From NCBI RefSeq assembly GCF_014204985.1, contig NZ_JACHMP010000001.1, positions 2,790,001 to 2,854,000 on the forward strand: DNA of 64,000 bases, given 5' to 3'. Shown here piece by piece: positions 17,802-26,130 of this stretch; position 1 is the stretch's first letter; each line of letters begins with the position of its first letter. This DNA comes from Streptosporangium becharense (GTDB lineage: Bacteria; Actinomycetota; Actinomycetes; Streptosporangiales; Streptosporangiaceae). The translations under genes were made by a program, and so were the position numbers. The notes under the pieces are model-generated. The model was not told the origin of the DNA, searched no databases, and saw only the letters and a list, made by a program, of their open reading frames with translations.

Positions 17802-18746
17802 ATGCTCAGCCGCCTGCGGTCAAGCCGTCTGCTGCGCGTCCTGCTCGCCCTGGTCGCGCTGGCCTTCGTCGGCTACGGCCTGGCCCGCAACGCGGGTGAC
17901 ACCCTCGCGGCGCTCGCCCGGCTGTCGTGGTGGTCGGTGGCGGGGGCGTTCGCCGCGGTCATGGCCGGGGCCTGGATCATGATGATCGCCTGGCGGCGGG
18001 TCCTCACCGGGCTCGGCTCCGAGCTCCCGTACCGCGTCGCCGCGCGCGTGCTGTTCGTCGGCCAGCTCGGCAAGTACGTCCCGGGCTCGGTCTGGGCCTA
18101 CGCCGCGATGATGGAGCTGGGCCGTGACCACGGCTGCCCGCCCAAGCGCACCTTCGGCGCCACCTCGCTCGGCCTGCTGGTCTCGCTCGGCTGCGCGGTC
18201 GGCCTCGCCGCCGCCACGCTGCCGTTCACCGCCCGGTCGGTGGCCGAGCGGACCTGGTACCTCGTCCTGATCATCCCGGTGATCGTCGTCTGCCTGCACC
18301 CGAGGATCCTCGCCTGGGGCCTGAACCTGGCGCTGCGGATCGCCCGCCGGGAACCCTTCGACCAGGTGCTCTCCGGCGGCACGCTGCTGAGGGTCACCGC
18401 GTGGACGATCCTCGGCTGGCTGGTGTACGGCCTGCACCTGTGGCTGGTCGTGGGCGACCTGACCGGCGACTTCTCGCTCTACCTGCTCGGCGCCGGGGCC
18501 TACGCCTTCGCCTGGGCCACCGGTCTGCTGTTCGCGTTCATCCCGGCCGGGGTGGGCGTGCGCGAGGGTGCGCTGGTGCTGGTCCTCGCGCCGACGATCG
18601 GCACGCCCAACGCCATCGTCGCCGCGCTGGTCTCCCGGCTGGCGTTCACCTTCACCGACGTGGCCTGGGCGGGCATCGGGTTCGGCCTGGGCCGTCGCGC
18701 TCAGCGTCCCCCGGAGACCAGGGCGGCGACGTACACCTCCCAGTAG
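17802..18746 (+). CDS. Flippase-like integral membrane protein (LPG synthase TM / UPF0104 family), copy 2
   Basis: 314 residues, a paralogue of the 15972-16898 product. Shared blocks in the same order include RLSWWS, FVGQLGKYVPGSVWAYAA, GWLVYGLHLWLV and IPAGVGVREGALV. About eight hydrophobic helices. It is transcribed away from the methyltransferase/copy-1 pair, and its 3' end overlaps the convergent GT4 gene by 46 nt. The pairing suggests one tandem duplication then divergence, or two transporters for two lipid-linked sugars. Confidence 0.87.
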   Translation: MLSRLRSSRLLRVLLALVALAFVGYGLARNAGDTLAALARLSWWSVAGAFAAVMAGAWIMMIAWRRVLTGLGSELPYRVAARVLFVGQLGKYVPGSVWAYAAMMELGRDHGCPPKRTFGATSLGLLVSLGCAVGLAAATLPFTARSVAERTWYLVLIIPVIVVCLHPRILAWGLNLALRIARREPFDQVLSGGTLLRVTAWTILGWLVYGLHLWLVVGDLTGDFSLYLLGAGAYAFAWATGLLFAFIPAGVGVREGALVLVLAPTIGTPNAIVAALVSRLAFTFTDVAWAGIGFGLGRRAQRPPETRAATYTSQ

Positions 18747-19891
18747 GGGGCCGGGTCGACGGCCTTGACCCCGGCGCGCAGCCGCTCGGGCTCGCCGGGA
18801 CGGTAGAACTCCTCCAGCGCCGCGCGCAGCGCCTCCACCGAGCCGGGTTCGACCAGCAACCCGTCCACCCCGTCGGTGACGTGGTCGCCGAGCGTGCCGA
18901 CCCGGGTGGCGATCACCGGCACGCCCCGCTCGTGACCGAGCCACACCTGCTGGCTGGCCGTCCCGCTCCGGTACGGCAGGACCAGCGCGTCCACGTCCTC
19001 GAACAGCCCCGGCACGTCCCCGGCCGCCACGTAGCCCGGCCGCAGCTCCACCCGGTCGCCCAGCCCCAGCTCGGCGACCAGCGCCTCGGTCTCCGCCAGA
19101 CCGCCCCAGAACTCCCCCGCCACCCGCAGCGAGACGCCCTCCGGCAGGGCCCGGATCAGCAGGTCGAGCCCCTTGTACGGCCGGACCAGCCCGAAGAACA
19201 GCAGCCTGCGGTGCACGCCCTCCCCCGCGGCGGACCCCGGCGCGGGGTCGGCGGGTGCGGAGCCTTCCGGTGCGGAGGCGTCCGACGTGGAGCCGTCCGG
19301 TGCGGGCTTCCGCGACGCGGGTCGCGCCGGTGCGGGGCTCTGCGACGCGGACCCGTGCGAGGCGGCGGGCAGGTGCGGCGCCATCTCGGCCACCGTCACC
19401 GGCGCGGGTGCCAGCTCGCGGGCCAGGGCCGCCTGCCCCTCGGAGTGGACGAGCACCCGGTCCACCCGGCGCAGCAGCGCCCGCATCAGCGGCGTGTCAT
19501 ACGGCTTGCGCTCGTGCGGCAGCACGTTGTGGCAGAGCGCCACCACCCGGGTCCGGCGGCGCAGACCGGCCAGGATGCCCAGGTAGGGCGGGACCTGCAC
19601 CGGGCTGAGCACGGCCAGGACCACCAGGTCCGCGGAGCGCAGCCGCCGCCCGCACGCGACCCAGCCGTCCGGGCGGCGCCAGTCGAGGTCGCGCCGGACA
19701 CGGCCGAACGGCTCCCCGTCGGGGGCCTCGACGGTCTGCCGGCCCGGGTAGAGGAAGGACGGGTACTGCGCGCGCCACGACTCGATCACCACGTCGTGCC
19801 CGGCGGACGCGAGCCGGTGGGCGAGCTCGGTGGTGTGCGCGGCGCCGCCGCCCTTGTACGGGTAGGTGGGCCCGACGATCGCGATCCGCAC
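18701..19891 (-). CDS. Glycosyltransferase family 4 with a repetitive linker insert
   Basis: 396 residues. N-terminus MRIAIVGPTYPYKGGGAAHT is a classical GT4 donor-side loop; the C-terminal domain has LLFFGLVRPYKGLDLL and a modified E-x7-E region (LPYRSGTASQQVWLGHERGVPVIAT). Residues ~176-216 between the two Rossmann domains are a Ser/Ala/Pro-rich insert (SASQSPAPARPASRKPAPDG and similar) encoded by short GC-rich repeats; this is longer than usual for the hinge and probably a local expansion. It is followed after 3 nt by the upstream GT2 gene stop, suggesting a two-gene operon. Confidence 0.87.
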   Translation of the reverse strand: MRIAIVGPTYPYKGGGAAHTTELAHRLASAGHDVVIESWRAQYPSFLYPGRQTVEAPDGEPFGRVRRDLDWRRPDGWVACGRRLRSADLVVLAVLSPVQVPPYLGILAGLRRRTRVVALCHNVLPHERKPYDTPLMRALLRRVDRVLVHSEGQAALARELAPAPVTVAEMAPHLPAASHGSASQSPAPARPASRKPAPDGSTSDASAPEGSAPADPAPGSAAGEGVHRRLLFFGLVRPYKGLDLLIRALPEGVSLRVAGEFWGGLAETEALVAELGLGDRVELRPGYVAAGDVPGLFEDVDALVLPYRSGTASQQVWLGHERGVPVIATRVGTLGDHVTDGVDGLLVEPGSVEALRAALEEFYRPGEPERLRAGVKAVDPAPYWEVYVAALVSGGR

Positions 19892-19894
19892 GCG

Positions 19895-20788
19895 CTACTC
19901 GTTCCTGGAACGCACGATCAGGTCGGCCAGCAGCGCCAGCGAACCGATGAGCAGGCCGGACAGGAAGATCACAATGGTGTTGCTGGCCAGGTAGAACGGC
20001 GTCTTGACGTTGTCGTAGACCCCCTTGGCCAGACCGATGCAGACCAGCCAGATGGCGGGCGGCATGAGCACCTTGAGCGGGTTGAAGTACATGACCATCC
20101 GCAGCACCTGCAGGATGTAGCGGTAGGCGTCGGAGACGAAGCTGAACTTCGACTTCCCCGCCCGCTTGCTGTACTCGATCGGCAGGTAGTAGACGTCGTG
20201 CTGGTTCGACAGGAACGACAGCGTGATCGTGGTGACGCAGGAGAACCCGGGCGGCAGCAGCCGCAGGTACGGCTTGGCGACCGACTTGCGGAACGCCCGC
20301 AGACCGCTGTTCAGGTCGGGGATCTTCTGCCCGGCCAGCCGCTCGGCCACCTTGCGGATGAACCACTTGGCCGGCACCCGCAGAAGCTTGTGGGAGCCCT
20401 CCTCGCTGGTCCGCGCGCCGACGACCTGGTCGATCGTCGGGTCCTTCTCCAGGATCCGGACGAGCTCGGGGATGCGCTCGTTGGGGTAGGTCATGTCGGC
20501 GTCGGTCCACACGACGATCTCGCCGCGGGCCTCCTGGGTGCCGATCCTGCGGACCGTCCCGGAGCCGCCGTTGCGGTGGAACGCCCGGATCCGCATGTTC
20601 GGGAACCGCGGCGCGGCCTCCTGGAGCCTGGCGAGCGTCTCGTCGGTGGAGAAGTCGTCGACCGCCACCAGCTCGTAGGTGTATCCGCTGTCGTCCATCG
20701 CGCCGCAGATGCGCTCGACCTCGTCGATGACGTGGTCCTGCTCGTTGTAACACGGCAGGACGATGGTCACGTACGGCGTTGCGTCCAC
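19895..20788 (-). CDS. GT2 polyprenol-phosphate glycosyltransferase (DPM/GtrB-like) with two C-terminal TM helices
   Basis: 297 residues. The GT2 domain (TIVLPCYNEQDHV, VAVDDFSTDETL, VWTDADMTYPNERIPEL) fits the DPM1/GtrB group, whose members load a sugar onto undecaprenyl- or decaprenyl-phosphate. DLNSGLRAFRKSV is typical of this group, and two hydrophobic helices at ~238-258 and ~268-290 match the GtrB layout. GTG start at 20788. Its product would serve as lipid-linked donor for the GT-C membrane enzymes encoded next door; sugar identity unknown. Confidence 0.9.
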   Translation of the reverse strand: MDATPYVTIVLPCYNEQDHVIDEVERICGAMDDSGYTYELVAVDDFSTDETLARLQEAAPRFPNMRIRAFHRNGGSGTVRRIGTQEARGEIVVWTDADMTYPNERIPELVRILEKDPTIDQVVGARTSEEGSHKLLRVPAKWFIRKVAERLAGQKIPDLNSGLRAFRKSVAKPYLRLLPPGFSCVTTITLSFLSNQHDVYYLPIEYSKRAGKSKFSFVSDAYRYILQVLRMVMYFNPLKVLMPPAIWLVCIGLAKGVYDNVKTPFYLASNTIVIFLSGLLIGSLALLADLIVRSRNE

Positions 20789-21074
20789 AGCTGATCCACT
20801 CTCGGGGTTCTCGGGCGTACTCTCGACCGGCGAGGATACTCTGCCCGGCTGGAAGCCGGACGCACTTCACCCCCGCGGGCGGCTCGGTCGTCGTCCACGG
20901 TCCGTCCACACGGTCCGTCCGCCCGGTCCGCCCGTCTGGGGCTCACGGCCCGGGCTCACGGCCCGGGACGAGCACGTCGCCCGTCCCGGGTGCGTCGTCC
21001 CGGCGTGGCGCGTCGTCCCGGCGTGGCCCGGATAACGGTGTGTCCCGGACAACGGCGTGTCCAACCCGCGGGCC
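20789..21074. other. Intergenic region with several short direct repeats
   Basis: 286 nt without a convincing gene. It contains paired short repeats: cacggtccgtccgcccggtcc, ctcacggcccggg twice (20941-20966), cgtcccggcgtggc twice (about 20997-21026) and gtgtcccggacaacg-like pairs (21040-21060). The promoter of the GT2 gene is probably at its left end. Confidence 0.5.
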
Positions 21075-21926
21075 TCAGCCGGAGCCCACGAGGCCGGCGT
21101 CGCCGACGCCGGGGAACACCTTGATCGTGTCGATCAGCGTCTCGGCGTCGCGGCGGTCGGCGACCCTGACGTAGTAGGACTCGGAGAACTGCGCGGAGCG
21201 GAAGTCGCGGCTGACGGCGGTGAACGTCGCGGTCCGCCTGGCGTGCTCGACGTCGGCGAAGTAGACCTTCTCCACGCCCTCCACGGTGCCCAGCCTGGCC
21301 TCGATCCGCTCCCGGTCCCGGAAGGTCGCCGGGTCGTTCCCGTCGCAGGTGTCGGACGGTTCGTCGCCGGGCCCGCACAGCCTGATGACGACGTCCGCCT
21401 TGCCCGCCCAGAAGGAGCCGCCCCGGGTCGCGACGTCGCCGACGCCCGCGACCTTCCTGAGGGCGGAGGTGAACGGGGCGATGTCGGCCCGGCGGCGGAG
21501 CGTGCCGGTGAACGCCTGCGCCACGTCCCCGGTCCGGAGGCCGGCGGGGACGGCCCTGTCGTGGGCGAACTCCTTGACGGCCGTCTCCCCCACCTCCTTG
21601 CGGGGCTCGAACCGCACCTTGGTCACCTGCGGCATCGCCCGCAGCTTCGCCTCCAGCGCCCGCTTCTGCTTGGGGGTGATCACCTTCTCCCGGCACCGGT
21701 CGAAGGGGCTGTCGTCCCCGCACAGGAAGACGGTGAACGTCCCGCCCTCGGGCCAGGGGCCGACCGGCGGCTGGGAGACCTCGACACTGCTCGGCGGGGC
21801 GTACCAGGTGTCGTCGGGACCGTCCGCGTACGCGGTCCCGGCCGTCCCGCACAGGACGGCGATCATCATCCCGCCGGACAACAGGGCACGCCCGGCCCTG
21901 CCCGCGGGGGGTTTCTGCGATTCCAC
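21075..21926 (-). CDS. Exported protein with two tandem FtsX extracellular-like domains, no permease
   Basis: 283 residues. A signal peptide (residues 1-~33, ending in GTAYA) precedes two related domains. The first has FTVFLCGDDSPFDRC and later QVTKVRFEPRKEV; the second has DVVIRLCGPGDEPSDTC and GVEKVYFADVEHA. Each carries a Cys pair flanking the first strand, and both resemble the extracellular domain of actinobacterial FtsX, the cell-division protein that controls peptidoglycan hydrolases. No transmembrane permease segment or FtsE gene is present. GTG 21926 is chosen because it places a normal signal peptide at the N-terminus; a TTG at 21962 is in frame. Confidence 0.7.
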   Translation of the reverse strand: MESQKPPAGRAGRALLSGGMMIAVLCGTAGTAYADGPDDTWYAPPSSVEVSQPPVGPWPEGGTFTVFLCGDDSPFDRCREKVITPKQKRALEAKLRAMPQVTKVRFEPRKEVGETAVKEFAHDRAVPAGLRTGDVAQAFTGTLRRRADIAPFTSALRKVAGVGDVATRGGSFWAGKADVVIRLCGPGDEPSDTCDGNDPATFRDRERIEARLGTVEGVEKVYFADVEHARRTATFTAVSRDFRSAQFSESYYVRVADRRDAETLIDTIKVFPGVGDAGLVGSG

Positions 21927-22129
21927 CCGCCCGACTATGACGATCTTCCTATTCGACGGCAACCGCTATGCAGAAACTGCAACAAGTGACACGAAAAGGA
22001 TGCCGGGCAGGACAACGAACCGTCCGCCGAGCCGCATGTGTCCCCCCTGAGACGGAACCGGACGGGCAGCGCGGCGCCGGGCGGGGCGGTGGCCCCGGGA
22101 GCGCTCGCGCGGGTACCGTGACCGGTCGG

Positions 22130-24283
22130 TCAACCGGATCCGGCGGGTCGCGGCACGGCCATCCAGACGTCGACCGAGAGCGACCAGGTGGTGTCGGGCG
22201 GGGAGATCAGGGAGCGCTCGTCCTGGCGGGTGCGCAGCGCCATGACCCGGACGGGCATGCCGTACGCGGAGAGCTGGGCGGCCCCGGCGGCGAGCAGGAC
22301 CGGGACACGCCCGGCGGCGCGGACGCGGTCGGCCAGCCGGAGCACCTCGGAGCCGGGTGGGACGTCACCCCGCAGGGCGGGGACCCGGGCGGTGGGAACG
22401 CCGCAGGTGCCGCGGACGACCTGGGTGAAGCGGTCGCCGGTGACGCGCTCCACGATCAGCACCGAGGCCCGCGGCGGGAGCGCCGCGCACATCGCCTCGA
22501 CGGCGGCGCGCTCGCCGCGCTCGACCGGCGTGAGGAACGTCCCCGCCGTGGTGATCACGGGCGGGACGAGGAGGAGGACCGCGCCCGCCGCGGCGACGCG
22601 GGCCTGCGCCGCGGGGCCGTACCCGGACCTGCGTGCCTTGTCCCGCACCCAGCGCAGCCCCCAGACGGCCAGCAGGACGAGCCCGGGGACGACCACGGGG
22701 ACCAGCCGCCGGGCGGCCCACGGCTGGTCGGGAGTGATCGCCGGGCGGTAGAGGGTGGTGACCGTGGTCCAGCCGACGACGGCCAGCGGCAGCAGCCAGC
22801 CGGCCCCGGTGCCCCTGACGAGCCTGCGCGCGAGCACGGCCGCCGCGAGGGTGGCCAGGACCACCGCGGGCACGCCGACGTACCAGACCACCCAGTACAG
22901 CGAGTCCTCGTAGTACAGGCGCGTGCCGTCGGGCGACAGCCCGTTGGCGCGCTGGATCACGGTGATGAACTGCGCGGTGGTCTGGTCTTCCGGCGTGACG
23001 GGCCGCCGGACGACGGTCTGCAGCCACGGCCGGGCCGCGAAGACCACCATGATCAGCGCGACCGCCGCGGCGGCGGCCTCGGGCAGCCGCGGTGTCCGGC
23101 CGAGCCGGCGCAGCGGGGCGGCGAGCCGGGGGGCGAGCGCCACCACGGCCAGCATGAGGGCGGCGAACGCGCCGCAGATGGCCAGCAGCGGGACGAGCGA
23201 GCCGGACAGGTACTCCAGGTACGGCGCGGCCAGCAGCCGCCCGGCGAGCAGGCCTAGCCCGGCCCCGGTGACCAGCCCGGCGAGCAGCGGGAGGCCGAGC
23301 CGCCCCTCCTCCCGGCCCCCAGCCCGGCGCACGGCGACCAGCAGCCCGGCGTAGCCGAGCACGGGGAGCACGTCGCGCAGCCCGTCGATCCGCACCAGGA
23401 CGGCCAGTCCGAACACCAGCCCCGCCAGCGCGGCTCCGGCGAGGGCGTCGCCCGGTTGCGCCGCGCGGACCCGCCTCGGGTCCTCCCCCGAAGGAGCGGA
23501 CGGCAGGTAGCCGACACCGGTGACGCCCGAGCGGAGCCGCACCCGCGCGTCGTGCAGCAGCGCGAGCCCGCCGAAGAGCATGATCATCGACGGGATCTCA
23601 CTGAAGGTCGTACGCGAGGTGTAGACGATCGGGAGGCTGACCGCGAACGCCAGCGCGGCGAGCGGGGCCCAGCGGGCGCCGGCCAGGCGGGCGACCACCC
23701 CGGCGAGGACGAGCACGGCCGCCGCCCCCAGTAGCGGCGGCACCAGCAGCATCCCGGCCAGGTCGCCCAGCCAGGCACCCACCGCGTGGACCATCGGCGG
23801 TCCCGGCATGAACTGCGGCACGACCGCGCCGCCGTGGTCGTAGAAGCCCACGCTGTCGAAGCGCAGCCCCGGGTCGGGGCCGCCGAACGCCTGCGGGTCC
23901 GCGGGGACGGGCAGCGAGCCGTGCCGGGCCAGCCAGACGGCGTACTGCGCGTAGGTGGCCGGGTCGCGGCGGACGATCAGCTGCTCGCTGTGGAGCAGGG
24001 CGTTGCACACGCCCGAGGCCAGGGCCACTCCCAGCACCCCGGTGACCTGCCAGGCGGTCGCCTCGACGGTCTCGGGCAGGCGGCGCAGGCCGTACCGGCA
24101 CAGCAGCGCGATCACCAGCAGGCCCGGCGGGACGACGGCGAGCGGCCGGAAGACGCCCAGGAGCAGCAGCGGCAGCCCGGCCAGCAGCCAGCCCGCCAGC
24201 ACGAGGGCGGGCACGACCGAGGCCACGGCGAGCACCCTGCCCGCCGAGGGCCTGCGCGCGGGGTCAAACCAGGCGATCCTCAT
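22130..24283 (-). CDS. GT-C type polytopic membrane glycosyltransferase-like protein
   Basis: 717 residues with roughly 15 hydrophobic segments. In the first large loop IVRRDPATYAQYAVWLARHG supplies an acidic residue of the kind used by GT-C enzymes (ArnT/PMT-like), followed by FYDHGGAVVPQFMPGPPMVH and TSRTTFSEIPSM. GT-C enzymes use polyprenyl-phosphate sugars on the outer membrane face, which fits the neighbouring GtrB-like gene. ATG 24283. No closer family assigned. It is divergent from a second GT-C-like gene, with 91 nt between them. Confidence 0.78.
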   Translation of the reverse strand: MRIAWFDPARRPSAGRVLAVASVVPALVLAGWLLAGLPLLLLGVFRPLAVVPPGLLVIALLCRYGLRRLPETVEATAWQVTGVLGVALASGVCNALLHSEQLIVRRDPATYAQYAVWLARHGSLPVPADPQAFGGPDPGLRFDSVGFYDHGGAVVPQFMPGPPMVHAVGAWLGDLAGMLLVPPLLGAAAVLVLAGVVARLAGARWAPLAALAFAVSLPIVYTSRTTFSEIPSMIMLFGGLALLHDARVRLRSGVTGVGYLPSAPSGEDPRRVRAAQPGDALAGAALAGLVFGLAVLVRIDGLRDVLPVLGYAGLLVAVRRAGGREEGRLGLPLLAGLVTGAGLGLLAGRLLAAPYLEYLSGSLVPLLAICGAFAALMLAVVALAPRLAAPLRRLGRTPRLPEAAAAAVALIMVVFAARPWLQTVVRRPVTPEDQTTAQFITVIQRANGLSPDGTRLYYEDSLYWVVWYVGVPAVVLATLAAAVLARRLVRGTGAGWLLPLAVVGWTTVTTLYRPAITPDQPWAARRLVPVVVPGLVLLAVWGLRWVRDKARRSGYGPAAQARVAAAGAVLLLVPPVITTAGTFLTPVERGERAAVEAMCAALPPRASVLIVERVTGDRFTQVVRGTCGVPTARVPALRGDVPPGSEVLRLADRVRAAGRVPVLLAAGAAQLSAYGMPVRVMALRTRQDERSLISPPDTTWSLSVDVWMAVPRPAGSG

Positions 24284-24374
24284 GGCTCGACCCGAGCGTA
24301 GTGGCAGCCCCGCCCGAGCGCGGGGATCCGGCGGGAGCCGGTAGCGTACGCGCAGCGCGCGAGGAGGGGGAAGA

Positions 24375-25973
24375 GTGTTCGGGTGGGCGCGGCGGCACCG
24401 CTGGTTCCTGGGCGTGCTGGGGGTGGGGGCCGCGCTGCGGGCGGTGGCGATGCTGGGCTACCGGCCGGCGCTGTGGTTCCCCGACTCCTACACCTACGTG
24501 GTGACCGCGCTCAAGCCCCGCCCCGACCTGGTCCGCCCGGCGGGCTACCCGATGTTCCTGCGGCTGCTCGAACCGTTCCACAGTTTCGCCCTCGTCACGC
24601 TGGTCCAGCACCTGATGGGGCTCTGCGTCGGCGTGCTGGTCTACCTCACCGCCCGGCGGCTGCGCGCTCCCGGCTGGGCCGCGACGCTCGCCTCCGCCCC
24701 CGCCCTGCTGGACGCCTACCAGATCGAACTGGAGCACCTGCTGGTCTCCGACACCCTGTTCGGGCTGCTGGTCACGGCCGCGGCCTGCCTGGGGGTACGC
24801 CGGTCGCCCGGGTGGCGCACGGCGTGCGGGATCGGGCTGCTGCTCGCCGCGGCCACGCTGACCAGGACCGTGGGGCTGCCGCTGGTGGCGGTGTTCGCGG
24901 GCTGGCTGATCGTCCGGGAGCGGGGCCGGGTGTTCCTGGCCGGCGTGATGCTGGCCGCGGCGGCGGTGCCGGTCATCGGGTACGGCGCCTGGTTCTACGC
25001 GACCCACCAGCGGATCGGCATCGTCGGCGCGAACGGCGTCTTCCTGTACGCCAAGACGATGACGTTCGCCGACTGCGCGGTGATGAGGCCGCCGCCGGAT
25101 CTGGCGACCCTGTGCGACCCCCGGCCACCCGCGAAGCGGCCTCCCGCGCAGGAGTACGTCTGGAGCCCGGACTCGCCGCTCGTCCGGCGGCCCGGCATCA
25201 CCTTCACCCGGGAGAGCGACGAGCTGGCCGCACGGTTCGCGTCGCTCGCCATCCGGAGCCAGCCGCTCGACTACCTGAGCTCGGTCACCGCGGAACTGGC
25301 CCGCTCGTTCACCCTGGGCCGGCCGGTCTACCCGGACCGGGAGATCTACGACTACTACGAGTTCCCCGAGACGCGGCCCGCGCCGCCGGGACGCTACCCG
25401 GCCATGGTGGGCGCCGAGTTCGCGCGGCGTTACGAGGCGGGCCCGATCGAGCCGCGGATCGTCGAGCCGTACGCGGGCTGGATCCGCGCCTACCAGTCCG
25501 TCGCCGGGCTGCCCGGCGCGGCGCTGCTGGTCCTCCTGCTCGTCCCGCCGGTGGTGGCGGGAGCGCAGCGGCTGCGCGCCGGGCGCCCGGCGCGGGTGTC
25601 GCCGGGTACGGGACGCACGGGGGACCCGGGGGACGTCGAGGGCACGGGAAGCACCGAGGGCACCGAGCGCCCCGGATCGACGACCGCGCCGACGACCGGA
25701 ACGGCGCCCGGACCGACGGACAACCCCACGAACGGCCCGGTGACCGGACCTGCGACCGGTACGGCCGTCGGATCGGTGAACGGCCCGGCGGCCGTACCGG
25801 CGGCCTGGGCGCTGCCGTGGGCGGTCGCGGCGACGCTGCTGGTGATGCCCCCGGCGGTGGCGGAGTTCGACTACCGGTACGTCCTGCCGGCCGTACCCGC
25901 CGCATGCCTCGCAGCGGCATTAAGCGTTCGTAAACCTAATTTCGGTAACATTCCATTAAATGTCAGGACTTGA
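24375..25973 (+). CDS. GT-C type polytopic membrane protein with a repetitive cytosolic-like linker
   Basis: 532 residues. About ten hydrophobic segments; the first loop has LWFPDSYTYVVTALKPRPD followed by VRPAGYPMFLRL, and a later loop EIYDYYEFPETRP, a layout common in actinobacterial mannosyltransferase-like (DUF2029/PMT-type) proteins. Residues ~415-475 are a Gly/Thr/Pro-rich linker of short repeats between the last two TM groups. GTG 24375 has a strong GAGGAGGGG sequence 5-12 nt upstream. Probably a lipid-linked sugar transferase; substrate unknown. Confidence 0.75.
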   Translation: MFGWARRHRWFLGVLGVGAALRAVAMLGYRPALWFPDSYTYVVTALKPRPDLVRPAGYPMFLRLLEPFHSFALVTLVQHLMGLCVGVLVYLTARRLRAPGWAATLASAPALLDAYQIELEHLLVSDTLFGLLVTAAACLGVRRSPGWRTACGIGLLLAAATLTRTVGLPLVAVFAGWLIVRERGRVFLAGVMLAAAAVPVIGYGAWFYATHQRIGIVGANGVFLYAKTMTFADCAVMRPPPDLATLCDPRPPAKRPPAQEYVWSPDSPLVRRPGITFTRESDELAARFASLAIRSQPLDYLSSVTAELARSFTLGRPVYPDREIYDYYEFPETRPAPPGRYPAMVGAEFARRYEAGPIEPRIVEPYAGWIRAYQSVAGLPGAALLVLLLVPPVVAGAQRLRAGRPARVSPGTGRTGDPGDVEGTGSTEGTERPGSTTAPTTGTAPGPTDNPTNGPVTGPATGTAVGSVNGPAAVPAAWALPWAVAATLLVMPPAVAEFDYRYVLPAVPAACLAAALSVRKPNFGNIPLNVRT

Positions 25974-26130
25974 GTATGCTGACCGCCGGATCATCGTGGC
26001 GGCGGCAGGGGGGCGGTCTTGACCAGGTTCACATCATCGCGGCTCCCGGCGGCGGTCTCATGACCTACCCTTTGGGCGCAATGAGCGAGCTGCAGCAGCA
26101 CCGGATGCCGCCGCCAAGCGAGGAGATCGC

